Position numbers and translations under genes: made by a program. Shown here in pieces: positions 27,940 through 36,021 of a stretch of DNA of 39,024 nt (position 1 is its first letter; each line of letters opens with the position of its first letter). Below the pieces are notes generated by a model. It worked only from the letters and a program-made list of their open reading frames with translations. It did not search any database and was not told the DNA's origin. This DNA comes from an uncultured bacterium (lineage in GTDB: Bacteria > Krumholzibacteriota > Krumholzibacteriia > LZORAL124-64-63): NCBI GenBank assembly GCA_937864225.1, contig CALMJK010000005.1:520212-559235 (forward strand), given 5' to 3'.

Positions 27940-28341
27940 ATGTTCTGTCCCCAATGCGGCGGCGAATATCAAGCGGGTTCGCGCGAGTGCGCCGATTGCC
28001 AGGTCCCTCTGGTGGATCAGCGCCCACCCGCGCGGGCGGAACGCCTGATCGACGGCGAGGAGATCCTGTCCACCTACAACGTGGGCGACATCGCGTTCGT
28101 GCGCAGCCTGCTGGAGGCCAGCGGCATCCCCTTCCTGTTCCACGGCGAGAACTTCGCGGTCGTCGACCCGCTCATCCAGCCGGCCCGGCTGCTGGTCCCC
28201 CCGGAGTACGCCGAGCGCGCGCGCGAGCTGCTGCGCGACGTGGACATCCACTTCATGGGCATCAACATCGGCAACGGCGCGCCGGCGGAGGATGAAGATG
28301 AGGACGAAGATGAAGGGGAGGAGGGCGGCGGCGGGGCCTGA
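27940..28341 (+). CDS. Zinc-ribbon DUF2007-domain small protein with acidic tail
   Basis: 133 residues. The N-terminus is a zinc ribbon, MFCPQCGGEYQAG followed by CADCQVPL (CxxC-x(12)-CxxC). Residues 40-100 (EEILSTYNVGDIAFVRSLLE, then ASGIPFLFHGENF and RLLVPPEYAERARELL) match DUF2007, a small ferredoxin-like fold thought to be regulatory. The C-terminus is an acidic run of Glu/Asp ending EEGGGGA. ATG has GAGAGGACGAGG just upstream. Its stop lies 51 bases from the convergent thioredoxin-barrel gene. Function unknown. Confidence 0.8.
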   Translation: MFCPQCGGEYQAGSRECADCQVPLVDQRPPARAERLIDGEEILSTYNVGDIAFVRSLLEASGIPFLFHGENFAVVDPLIQPARLLVPPEYAERARELLRDVDIHFMGINIGNGAPAEDEDEDEDEGEEGGGGA

Positions 28342-28392
28342 GCCCCGTCGCGCGCCCCCCGCGGCTTCGATCCGGCTGCCGGCGCGGCGGGA

Positions 28393-30375
28393 TTAGTAGC
28401 GGAACGTTCCGAAGATCTCGAGGCCCTCGAACGCCGGTTCCAGCTTGCAGATCCCGCCCGTGCAGATCTGTCCCGCCTGCCGCTGGCCCAGCCAGACCGT
28501 GAAGTTGCCCCCGCCCTTGGTCGCGTACGAGGCGGTGACGGCCGGGAAGGGCCCTTCCTTTTCGCCGGCTTCGGTCTGCTGCTCGGGCAGGACCTTGTTG
28601 TTGACTTCCAGGACGCCGGCGAAGGTCCAGTGCGGCGCCAGGGCCAGCTCGAGCGTGAAGAACTCCGTGTCGAAAGCGCCCGGGTCCAGGACGCCGCCCA
28701 GCTGGGACAGGTACACCGGCTCCAGGATCGTGTGCTGGTGCTCGGCCTGCAGCAGCAACGAGCGGGTCTCGTCAAGGTCGAGGGTCAGCTCGCCGATCAC
28801 GAAGTGGTTCGTCCCCTTGCCCTCGTAGGTCACGTCCTGGAACCCGTAGGCGCCGCGGGCCCGGTAGCGGCCCAGCACCGCCTTCTCCACGTGCCCGTAG
28901 GCTTCCTCGAAGACGTAGGTCCCGTCCTGCCGGTCCGTCCGGTTCGCGCACGCCAGCAGGCTCCAGCCGCGAGGGCCGGACCAGGTGAGCTCCGCTTGGC
29001 CGCCGGTCTCGTCGTCGGGGTTCAGGTTGTGCGCGTTGCGGCTGAGCAGGGTGTAGAGGTGCTCGCGCGTCAGGGAGGGCGGGTTGTTCAACGTGACCTT
29101 GCCGTCGGCACCGCGCACGATGGCGAAGCGGTCGTAGTCCTTGGCCTCCAGCGACAGGGCCAGCGGACCCAGGCAGACACTCGTTGAGGCATACCAGGCC
29201 CGGCCGGGCTGCTTGGCGTCGTCCGCCGCCGACTCGAAGTCGTACCCGGTCTTCCAGCCGCACTCGAGGTAGGAGGCGCCGAAGGGGTAGCGGCCCTCGA
29301 GCCGGGCGGCGCCCGCCAGCTCGCGGTTGGTGCCGCCGGGGCTGGCCGGCGCCAGGTGGGTCAGGCCCGAGCCTCCGAGCCGCCAGCCGCGGCCCAGGTC
29401 GACATTCAAGTCCAGTCCCCGGATGTCGATTTCCCGGGCGCTGGGCGTGCCGGTGAAGCAGCTCGCCGCCCAGCGGCCGCGGCGCGCGCCGACGAGCACG
29501 CCGTCCAGGGCGGTGTCGACCCTGATGCCGCGGTTCTCGTAGGCGGCGAAGAGCAGGCCGCGCCCGAACATGCCGTAGAAATGGCCGGCCCGCACGGCGA
29601 AGTCGCCGCTGGTGAACTCGAAGAAGCGGTGCCTGATCTCGTTGCGGCGGCCGCCCTCTTCGCTCGGTTGCTGGGAGTTGAGCAGGATGCCGGTGCGCAA
29701 GCCGTCGAGGTAGTAGCTGACGTCGAGCCAGTTCTCGACGATCTCCCGCTGGCTTTCCGTGCTGTAGCTGTACTCGAACTGGTCGGTCAACGACACGACG
29801 CCCTCGCCCAGGACCGAGGTCCCGCCCTCGTCGTCGCGGGTCGCGGGCTGCGCGGCCGGACCCTCGGCGAACAGCTGCGCGACCTCCTTCTCCAGATGCA
29901 GCTCGTCGCCCTCCTTGTAGCCCAGGTGACGGTAGACCTCGTTGCCGTCGCGATCGTAGAGGACGAGGAAGGGGACGCTTCCCCCGACCTGCATCTGGCG
30001 GGCCAGGTCGCCGGCCGTGTCCAGCGGCACCTGCAGGGCGTATCCTTGGCCGTGCAGATAGGGCGCCACCTTGGCCACGCTGCGCTGGCTGTCGATGTTC
30101 ACGGCCAGGACCGTCAGCCGCCCCTCGTGGGCACGGGCGAGCCGATCCAGATGGGGAAGCTCCTTGAGGCAGGGCTTGCACCACAGCGCCCAGAAGGCGA
30201 CCAGCACCGGCCCCTTGGCCAAGGTCTCGTGAAAATCGACCGCCGCGCCGTCGGCGCAGGTCAGTTGCCAGTTGGGAACCTGGACCGTCGCGGCCCGGAC
30301 CGGGCCGGAAGGTGCGAAGCCCAGGGCGCAGCCGACGGCGAGGGCGAGGGCGGACGAGATCATCCTTGGTCTCAC
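28393..30375 (-). CDS. Thioredoxin-like domain fused to an outer-membrane beta-barrel
   Basis: About 660 residues. A signal peptide (MRPRMISSALALAVGC to PVRAA, about 1-29) precedes a TlpA/thioredoxin domain at 30-175 with the active site WCKPC (65-69) in VAFWALWCKPCLKEL and a cis-proline loop GGSVPFLVLYD. From about residue 200 to the C-terminal GTFRY the sequence alternates hydrophobic and polar residues and ends with aromatic-Arg-Tyr, like a DUF6029-type outer-membrane barrel. The GTG at 30375 has AGAGGAG five bases upstream; the frame stays open far upstream through the next gene, but only by chance in GC-rich DNA. It lies 119 bases after the Omp28-like gene, with a strong hairpin between. 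Thiol reductase attached to a barrel is an unusual pairing. Confidence 0.75.
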   Translation of the reverse strand: MRPRMISSALALAVGCALGFAPSGPVRAATVQVPNWQLTCADGAAVDFHETLAKGPVLVAFWALWCKPCLKELPHLDRLARAHEGRLTVLAVNIDSQRSVAKVAPYLHGQGYALQVPLDTAGDLARQMQVGGSVPFLVLYDRDGNEVYRHLGYKEGDELHLEKEVAQLFAEGPAAQPATRDDEGGTSVLGEGVVSLTDQFEYSYSTESQREIVENWLDVSYYLDGLRTGILLNSQQPSEEGGRRNEIRHRFFEFTSGDFAVRAGHFYGMFGRGLLFAAYENRGIRVDTALDGVLVGARRGRWAASCFTGTPSAREIDIRGLDLNVDLGRGWRLGGSGLTHLAPASPGGTNRELAGAARLEGRYPFGASYLECGWKTGYDFESAADDAKQPGRAWYASTSVCLGPLALSLEAKDYDRFAIVRGADGKVTLNNPPSLTREHLYTLLSRNAHNLNPDDETGGQAELTWSGPRGWSLLACANRTDRQDGTYVFEEAYGHVEKAVLGRYRARGAYGFQDVTYEGKGTNHFVIGELTLDLDETRSLLLQAEHQHTILEPVYLSQLGGVLDPGAFDTEFFTLELALAPHWTFAGVLEVNNKVLPEQQTEAGEKEGPFPAVTASYATKGGGNFTVWLGQRQAGQICTGGICKLEPAFEGLEIFGTFRY

Positions 30376-30434
30376 GGCGACTCCTCTGGCGCTGGGCGCG
30401 CGGGCTCGGCGCGACTTTAGCCCGCCGAGCGAAC

Positions 30435-30478
30435 CGGGCCCGCTCCGCTCCGGCAGGACCGGAGGCGGAGCGGGCCCG
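30435..30478 (-). terminator. Long GC-rich hairpin between two exported redox-protein genes
   Basis: CGGGCCCGCTCCGCTCCGG (30435-30453) pairs with CCGGAGGCGGAGCGGGCCCG (30459-30478) around a CAGGA loop, a 19-pair stem with one bulged base. It lies 17 bases past the Omp28-like stop and 60 bases before the barrel-gene start. No T run follows on either strand, so it is either an atypical terminator or a processing/stability hairpin that lowers expression of the distal gene. Confidence 0.5.
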
Positions 30479-30494
30479 CGACGTGGCCCGGACC

Positions 30495-32573
30495 CTATTT
30501 GGTCAGGGTCAGCTTGAAGCACTCCTTCTGGGTGTCGACCTGGACCTCGGCCAGGTAGACGCCGCTGGTGGCCGCCGCGCCGCGATCGGTGCGGCCGTCC
30601 CACACGATCTCCCGGGCGCCGGGCTCGGCCGTGCCGGAGAACAGCGTGCGGACGAGGCGACCGCGCGCGTCGAACACCTTCACCTGCAGATTGGCCGGCT
30701 CGCGCCCGCCGATCTCGAACTTGATGGCGGTCGTGGGATTGAAGGGGTTGGGCACCGCCTGCGGCATGGAGACCAGGTAAGGCTTGCTCGGCTGGTCGTC
30801 GAGCACCGGCACCGCCCCGCCGCCGAACCAGTTCAGGACCTCGCCCAGGACCAGATCCCGGTCGGCCTGGGTGGAGATGGCCTCCCAGCTGAAGGCGAGG
30901 TAGACCGTCTTGGAGGCACCGCTCTCCAGGTGCGTGGCGCCGCAGGGCAGCGGGTTCTCCACGTAGTAGAAGCAGCCGACGCCGCCGTTGACGGGGGCGA
31001 TCTTGCTGGCGTAGCTCTGGTTGTTCGCGCCGTCGCCGCCGGTGATGCCGACGGTCAGGCCGTCGGTGATGGGATCGCCGGCCACGCCGTTGACGCTGCT
31101 GACGCTGGTGTCGTAGCGCAGGTAATCGGCGCCGAGGTAGGTCTGGAACCAGGCCTCGCCCGCCGTTCCGCCGTACGTGTAGACCGAGTAGCCGATGAGC
31201 TGGCCGTTGATGAAGAGGTTGCCGCCGCCGTCGAGGAAGGTGGCCAGGGCGGCGCGGTCCACGTCGCTGACGATGCCGGAGCCGTAGACGTTGCTCGTGT
31301 ACCAGATCACGGTGTCGAAGGCCAACAGCTGGCTGCCGGTCAAGCGGCCCCAGGCCAGCAGGTCCCAGTAGGTGTAGGCCTTGCCGAGGTTGTCGAGCGA
31401 GGTGAAGTAGAAGTTCTCGTAGGTCTTGCCGGCGTCCACGTCCACCAGCAGGATCGAGCCGGTGGGGGTGATGGCGCGGAAGGTGAGCGCGCTGGCCGAC
31501 ACGCAGGGGTTGCCGCGGCCGGTCGCGGACATGGTGGCCGTGCCCTCGCCGAGGGTCGTCGGCGTGATGTCGATGGTGACGGTCTGGCTCTGGCCCGGGT
31601 TGAGCGTCACCATGAAGTCCCGGATGAACTCGGGATAGCAGCTGGTGCCGACGCAGACCGAGGCGATCCAGCCCAGCGGCAGGCCCGCGGTGTCCAGGTG
31701 CAGGTCGTACGTGTCGGCGTAGGTGCCGGTGTTGGTCAGGGTCGAGGTCAGCGAGACGATGTGCCCGACCTCGACCAGGGCGGCGGGCTGGCTGGTGGCG
31801 TAGCTCAGGCGATAGTCGGTCCAGTAGGTGGGATCGGTCGCCCAGCTGCGGCCGGTCTGGAGGATCTCCTTGGAGTTGGCGTCCTGGACCCAGACCACGG
31901 CGTAGATGTCCTGCCAGATGGGATTGATGGCGGAAGAGAAATCGAGGACCTTCGTCTGGCCGTTGGCGATGGTCAGCGGCGTGCCGGTGAAGTCCGGCAG
32001 CATCTTGCGCATCGTGCAGTAGAAGTCGGTCTGGCCGTTGGAGCCGGGCGCGACGTCGTAGTGCGTGTGCCCCTCGACCAGGGCCACGCGCACGATCAGC
32101 CCGCTGGCGGGCACTTCGGCCACGGCCGTGATGGTGGCCTGGACATTGAACTGGCAGTTCTCGTCGATGGAGTGGGTGACGTCGATCGTCAGGGGGGACG
32201 GCACGGCCAGGCGGTCGTTCATGGCCTCGACCAGGTCCTGCGAGGTGCTGCTGCCGTCGACCCGCAGATCGGGCACGGCGTTGACCGCGTAGTAGTTGGT
32301 CGCCGCGGTGTTGTCGGCGATGTTGGCCACGTAGAAGGGGTCGGCCGAGCTGGGCCACCAGACGTGGTACTGCACGTTGATGGCCTGGATCGGCTCCGTC
32401 GTGCCGTAGAGGGCGACCAGATCCGCCAGATCGGCGTTGGAGTCCGGGCAGTACGGGCAGCTGGTGTTCGTGAACGATTCGAACATCACGACGCGGTCGG
32501 CGCCCAGCCCGAGCGCGGGCAGCAGCAGAGCGGCGACCAGACAGGCCGGGGCGAGTGTTCGCAATGGTCTCAT
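30495..32573 (-). CDS. Omp28-like secreted protein with CPYC motif and FlgD-like C-terminal sorting domain
   Basis: 692 residues. A signal peptide (1-24) is followed by an Omp28/thioredoxin-like domain, VVMFESFTNTSCPYCPDSNA, with CPYC at 39-42. A CARDB-like or Ig-like middle carries LNPGQSQTVTIDI. Residues about 370-560 look like a glutamine-amidotransferase-fold domain (ILLVDVDAGKTYENF, FDTVIWYTSN, FLDGGGNLFINGQLIG). The C-terminus, VPNPFNPTTAIKFEI to TSGVYLAEVQ, is the FlgD-like Ig domain used for surface display in FCB-type bacteria. ATG overlaps the stop of the PEGA-Omp28 gene (ATGA, 32570-32573); GGAGGAT lies upstream. Probably exported to the cell surface. The redox role is inferred from CPYC only. 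Confidence 0.8.
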   Translation of the reverse strand: MRPLRTLAPACLVAALLLPALGLGADRVVMFESFTNTSCPYCPDSNADLADLVALYGTTEPIQAINVQYHVWWPSSADPFYVANIADNTAATNYYAVNAVPDLRVDGSSTSQDLVEAMNDRLAVPSPLTIDVTHSIDENCQFNVQATITAVAEVPASGLIVRVALVEGHTHYDVAPGSNGQTDFYCTMRKMLPDFTGTPLTIANGQTKVLDFSSAINPIWQDIYAVVWVQDANSKEILQTGRSWATDPTYWTDYRLSYATSQPAALVEVGHIVSLTSTLTNTGTYADTYDLHLDTAGLPLGWIASVCVGTSCYPEFIRDFMVTLNPGQSQTVTIDITPTTLGEGTATMSATGRGNPCVSASALTFRAITPTGSILLVDVDAGKTYENFYFTSLDNLGKAYTYWDLLAWGRLTGSQLLAFDTVIWYTSNVYGSGIVSDVDRAALATFLDGGGNLFINGQLIGYSVYTYGGTAGEAWFQTYLGADYLRYDTSVSSVNGVAGDPITDGLTVGITGGDGANNQSYASKIAPVNGGVGCFYYVENPLPCGATHLESGASKTVYLAFSWEAISTQADRDLVLGEVLNWFGGGAVPVLDDQPSKPYLVSMPQAVPNPFNPTTAIKFEIGGREPANLQVKVFDARGRLVRTLFSGTAEPGAREIVWDGRTDRGAAATSGVYLAEVQVDTQKECFKLTLTK

Positions 32574-33919
32574 GGTGTTGATCCTCCGAGGCTGATGGGA
32601 GACGTTGGGAGCACACGGTCCGTTGCGAGGGTTGAGAGGGATTTCGCGGGCGCAGGCAGGTCGGAGCCCGCCTGCAGGATGGCGTGCGAGGCGTCGTTGC
32701 GCTGCAGGAACGCGATCACGTACAGGTCCGCCACGGGCCAGTTCAGGTCCACCTCGGGCCGGGCGAGCGCGACCGTCTCGACCAGCGGCGTGCCGGCCGT
32801 CAGCACCGGCCCGGAGGCCAGGACCGTCGTGAAGTCCCGCATGATGTCGTGGAACACGGTCTCTCCGGTGCTGCCCGGCGCCGTCTCGTACTCGATGGGG
32901 TTGCGCACGAGCGCGGCGTTGAGCGAGTACTCGCTCAGATCCAGGTCGATCTCCGGCGCGAGGGTGATGGTCGCGTCGACGACCAGGCCGGCGCAGCTGG
33001 ACTCGACCCGGATCGCCAGGCCGGGCTGCTGGGCGAAGAGGGGATCGATCACCGCCCGCAGCTTTTCCTCCGTGTCGAAATCGGCCGGGAAGACCTGCGC
33101 GCCGTCGGCGATCAGCAGGGGGATGCCCCAGCCGGCGGCCTCGAAGTACGAGAGGTAATAATTGAGACGCGCGACGTTGTCGGCCACGTTGGCCAGGTAG
33201 TGGGGGTCCTGCGCGGCGGGCCAGTTGGTGGCATACTTGATCAGCAGCAGCCGGTCGCTGCCGTAGCCCTCCTTGGCCATCAGGTCGTGGAGCAGGGCGT
33301 TCAGCAGCCGGCAGCCCGGTTCGCAGTTGACGTTGGAGAACCCCTCGAGCAGGACGAGCTTGGTCGCCGGCAGGGCGATCGGCGCCAGCGCGAAGTCGGC
33401 GTGGGCGGTCGCGTCCGCGGCGATGGTCACCAGCAGAGACTCAGGGGTCGCGGCGTAGCCCGCCAGGGCGACGCGCACCTCGTGCTCGCCCCAGGCCAGG
33501 CCGGTCAGGGTGGCCGGCGTGAGCTGGCCCGTGTCGGCGCCGTCCAGCACGACGCGCGCGCCGGCGGGCGTGGAGGTGACCGCCAGGCTGCCCGGGATCG
33601 GGGTCAGGGCGAAGCTGGCCAGCGTCGTGTCCGCCACCGCCACGCTGACGACGAGCGACTCGGGCTGCGCCGCGTAGCCGGGCAGCGCGACCTTGATCGT
33701 GTGGTCGCCCGGCTGCAACAGGTTCAGCGTCGCGGGCGTGCACAGGCCGATGTCGCTGCCCCGCCAGGAAATCGCGGCGCCGGGCGGATCGGACTGCACC
33801 GTGATGGACCCGGTCGTCAACTGGAAGGTGGGATCCTCGAGGCCGCAGGATGCCAGAAAGGCAAAAGCCAGGGCCCCCAGGCCGCAGGCCCGTACATGAG
33901 CTAACCGCAAACCAGGCAC
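32570..33919 (-). CDS. Lipoprotein with two PEGA domains and an Omp28-like domain
   Basis: 449 residues. Lipobox LASC (Cys25) after a short basic and hydrophobic lead. Two tandem PEGA domains follow (GSITVQSDPPGAAISWRG, about 36-108; GSLAVTSTPAGARVVLDG, about 109-180). An Omp28-like domain then starts at KLVLLEGFSNVNCEPGCRLL, where the usual CxxC is stretched to CEPGC. WPAAQDPHYLANVADNVARL closely parallels WPSSADPFYVANIADNTAAT of the next gene, so the two Omp28 units are paralogous. GTG at 33919 has AAGGG six bases upstream. First gene of the three-gene cluster. PEGA domains are thought to bind envelope polymers; function of the whole is unknown. Confidence 0.8.
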   Translation of the reverse strand: MPGLRLAHVRACGLGALAFAFLASCGLEDPTFQLTTGSITVQSDPPGAAISWRGSDIGLCTPATLNLLQPGDHTIKVALPGYAAQPESLVVSVAVADTTLASFALTPIPGSLAVTSTPAGARVVLDGADTGQLTPATLTGLAWGEHEVRVALAGYAATPESLLVTIAADATAHADFALAPIALPATKLVLLEGFSNVNCEPGCRLLNALLHDLMAKEGYGSDRLLLIKYATNWPAAQDPHYLANVADNVARLNYYLSYFEAAGWGIPLLIADGAQVFPADFDTEEKLRAVIDPLFAQQPGLAIRVESSCAGLVVDATITLAPEIDLDLSEYSLNAALVRNPIEYETAPGSTGETVFHDIMRDFTTVLASGPVLTAGTPLVETVALARPEVDLNWPVADLYVIAFLQRNDASHAILQAGSDLPAPAKSLSTLATDRVLPTSPISLGGSTP

Positions 33920-33974
33920 TATTTTCCCTTGCCGGCGAGGCGACCCGTTCCCCAGGAAAGCGTGGCAAGGGGAA

Positions 33975-34004
33975 ATGATACCACAAAGCCACTTGACCCT
34001 TCAA
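33975..34004 (-). promoter_or_regulatory. Promoter for the PEGA/Omp28/thioredoxin-barrel cluster
   Basis: On the minus strand, TTGAAG (34004-33999) and TATCAT (33980-33975) are separated by 18 bases. Predicted start is about 33968, giving a leader of roughly 48 bases before the GTG at 33919. The AT-rich patch stands out in GC-rich DNA. Confidence 0.6.
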
Positions 34005-34031
34005 CACCTGCCTGCGCCCCGCCGGGCGGCG

Positions 34032-34049
34032 CCGGGCGGCCTCGCCCGG
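34032..34049 (-). terminator. GC hairpin just after etfA
   Basis: CCGGGCG (34032-34038) and CGCCCGG (34043-34049) form a perfect 7-bp stem with a four-base loop, six bases beyond the etfA stop and upstream of the next promoter. It lacks a T run, so it is only a weak terminator candidate. Confidence 0.35.
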
Positions 34050-34054
34050 ATCCG

Positions 34055-35032
34055 CTAGCTCTTCAATTTCTCCACTTCCCGCTGGAGCAACGGCAAAATC
34101 GCGAACAGGTCGCCCGTGATGCCGTAATCCGCCACCTTGAAGATGGGGGCGTTGGGGTCCTTGTTGATCGCCACGATGCATTTGCTCGAGGACATGCCGG
34201 CCAGGTGCTGGATGGCGCCGCTGATGCCGCAGGCGATGTAGAGGTTCGGGCTGACCGTCTTGCCGGTCTGGCCGACCTGGTGGGAGTGGGGAACCCAACC
34301 GGCGTCCACGACGGCGCGGCTGGCGCCCGCCGCGGCGCCCAGGACGGCCGCCAGCTCCTCGATCAGGTGGTAGTGCTCGGGGCCCTTGATGCCGCGGCCG
34401 CCCGAGACGATCGTCTCGGCCTCCGTCAGCTCGACCTTCCGGCCGGCGGCGGCCTGGACTTCGGTCACGCGCGCCAGGGGCGTCAGGCTGGCGACGCCCG
34501 GGTCGAAGCTCTCCGCCGCCGCGGCGCCGCCGCGGCCCTCGCTCAGCGCGAAGGCGTTGGGACGCACCCCCACGACGGCCGGGCTCGTGCGCGGCACGAC
34601 GTCCACGTAGCACTTCCCCGCGAAGATCGGGCGGCGGACCTCCCAGGCGTTCCCATCCCATTTCACGGCGATGCTGTCGCTGACGCAGGCCGCGCCCAGC
34701 TTCTGCGCCAGCTTGGGGGCGAGGTCCTTGCCCAGCGCCGTCGCGCCGACCATCAGCAGATCGGGCCGCTTGGCGCGCGCGAAGGCGGCCACGGCGGTGG
34801 CCCAGGCCGCGCTGTCGTAGAGCTTGAACAGCTCGTGCTCGGCCGTGAAGAGCCGGTGCGCGCCGTGGGCGCCGGCCTGATGGGCCGCATCGCACGGCGC
34901 GGCGTGCAGACAGACCCCCCACACTTCGCCGCCGGCCTGGTCGACGAGGCGGCGCGCCTCGCTGATCATCTGCCAGGCCACCTTCTTGACCTGGCCGTCG
35001 CGCTGCTCGATGAAGACGGCTATGTTCGGCAT
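34055..35032 (-). CDS. etfA: Electron transfer flavoprotein alpha subunit
   Basis: 325 residues. The C-terminal FAD domain is complete: [67 protein letters not shown] and [10 protein letters not shown]. The N-terminal domain begins [17 protein letters not shown]. With EtfB it carries electrons from flavoprotein dehydrogenases to a membrane ETF:quinone oxidoreductase. ATG at 35032 lies 22 bases after the etfB stop. No FixX-type ferredoxin domain is present. The partner dehydrogenase is not in the window; the likely acceptor (20525-22540) is. Confidence 0.95.
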   Translation of the reverse strand: MPNIAVFIEQRDGQVKKVAWQMISEARRLVDQAGGEVWGVCLHAAPCDAAHQAGAHGAHRLFTAEHELFKLYDSAAWATAVAAFARAKRPDLLMVGATALGKDLAPKLAQKLGAACVSDSIAVKWDGNAWEVRRPIFAGKCYVDVVPRTSPAVVGVRPNAFALSEGRGGAAAAESFDPGVASLTPLARVTEVQAAAGRKVELTEAETIVSGGRGIKGPEHYHLIEELAAVLGAAAGASRAVVDAGWVPHSHQVGQTGKTVSPNLYIACGISGAIQHLAGMSSSKCIVAINKDPNAPIFKVADYGITGDLFAILPLLQREVEKLKS

Positions 35033-35054
35033 GCGGATCTCCTCCCCGCGGCGG

Positions 35055-35837
35055 CTAGATGACCTTGGCTTCCTCGCGCAACAGACGGGCCAGCTCGGCG
35101 GCCGCGGCGGCGGGGTCGTCGCCCGCGATCACCTTGCAGGCCGCGCGCGACGGCGGCGGGGCGTAGCGCTTCACGTCGTACGTGCGCGCGGGCGGCTCGA
35201 CGCCCAGCTCGGCGCACGTGACCACCCGCATCGGCTTGGCCGAGGCCTTCATGATGTTGGGCAGGCTCGGCAGGCGCGGCTCGTTCAGCCCCTTCTGACA
35301 GGTGATCAGGGCCGGCAGCTTCGCCTGCACGATCTCCACGCCGCCCTCGATCTCGCGCTGGGCGGTGAGCGCGCCGTCGGCCAGGTCCAGCTTCGTCACG
35401 ACCGCGACGTGCGCGATGCCGAGGATCTCGGCCACCCGCACGCCCACCTGCGCGGCGTCGTCGTCGATGGCTTGCTTGCCGGCCAGGATCAGGTCGCACG
35501 CTTCCTGCCGCAGCGCCGCGGCCAGGACGACGGCGATGCCCGCCTCGTCGGCGTCGGCCAGCGCCGGGTCGGCCACCACGATCGCGCGGTCGCAGCCGAC
35601 GGCGAGACAGTCCTTCTTGAGCGTCTCGCGGACACGGTCGGCCGCGCCGATCGTGATCGCGACGATCTCGGTCCCGGGCGCGCGCTCCTTGATGCGCACC
35701 GCCTCCTCGACGGCGTAGGCGTCGTAGGGGTTGAGCACGCGGGTGAACTTCGAGTCGTCCAGCTTCTGCGCCGGTCCCGAGAGCTGGATGCGGGTCTCGG
35801 AATCCGGCACCTGCTTGACCAGAACGGCGATCTTCAT
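35055..35837 (-). CDS. etfB: Electron transfer flavoprotein beta subunit
   Basis: 260 residues beginning MKIAVLVKQVPDSETRIQL. LNPYDAYAVEEAVRIKE, the nucleotide-binding loop LAGKQAIDDDAAQVGVRVAE and LPSLPNIMKASAKPM are standard EtfB motifs. ATG at 35837 has GGGGAGGA four bases upstream. It is first in etfBA, transcribed from a near-consensus promoter that faces away from the PduS-like gene. The subunit binds AMP (or a second FAD in bifurcating enzymes); the sequence alone does not tell me which class this is, and no bifurcating partner gene is adjacent. Confidence 0.95.
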   Translation of the reverse strand: MKIAVLVKQVPDSETRIQLSGPAQKLDDSKFTRVLNPYDAYAVEEAVRIKERAPGTEIVAITIGAADRVRETLKKDCLAVGCDRAIVVADPALADADEAGIAVVLAAALRQEACDLILAGKQAIDDDAAQVGVRVAEILGIAHVAVVTKLDLADGALTAQREIEGGVEIVQAKLPALITCQKGLNEPRLPSLPNIMKASAKPMRVVTCAELGVEPPARTYDVKRYAPPPSRAACKVIAGDDPAAAAAELARLLREEAKVI

Positions 35838-35869
35838 CGCTCCTCCCCGGGAACGGCGGTGTCGGGATG

Positions 35870-35888
35870 GCGCGGGGTCGCCCCGCGC
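35870..35888 (-). promoter_or_regulatory. Hairpin in the etfBA 5' leader
   Basis: GCGCGGGG (35870-35877) and CCCCGCGC (35881-35888) form a perfect 8-bp stem with a three-base loop, midway between the predicted etfB transcription start (about 35925) and its ATG (35837). It may stabilise the leader or pause polymerase; no T run follows. Confidence 0.4.
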
Positions 35889-35931
35889 GGTGCGGGCCGG
35901 CTGGCAGGAAGGGCCGGCGTGCCGGCGCGGG

Positions 35932-35960
35932 AGTATAGTCGGCCCGGTCGGAGGCGTCAA
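35932..35960 (-). promoter_or_regulatory. Promoter of etfBA
   Basis: TTGACG (35960-35955) and TATACT (35937-35932) on the minus strand are exactly 17 bases apart, matching the sigma-70 consensus at 5/6 and 5/6 positions. Predicted start is about 35925. The divergent PduS-like promoter begins only 25 bases away, so one regulator bound between them could control both. Confidence 0.78.
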
Positions 35961-35985
35961 TCGCCGCCCGGGCGCGGGGCGCGCC

Positions 35986-36014
35986 TTGAGCCCGCGGCCG
36001 GGCGCGCCTATAAT
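35986..36014 (+). promoter_or_regulatory. Promoter of the pduS-pduT-like pair
   Basis: TTGAGC (35986-35991) and a perfect TATAAT (36009-36014) are separated by 17 bases. Predicted transcription start is about 36021, one base before the GTG start codon of the PduS-like gene, so the transcript is likely leaderless. Confidence 0.78.
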
Positions 36015-36021
36015 GCGCCGC

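Noticed and set aside
28393..32616. A single minus-strand open frame of about 1,400 codons.
   Set aside because: Its upstream half runs in a different frame across the Omp28-like gene and has no protein-like motifs; a GTG with AGAGGAG upstream at 30375 starts the real gene.
36013..36015. ATG at 36013 as start of the PduS-like gene.
   Set aside because: It overlaps the last bases of a perfect TATAAT -10 box with correct spacing to TTGAGC and would not be transcribed from that promoter.
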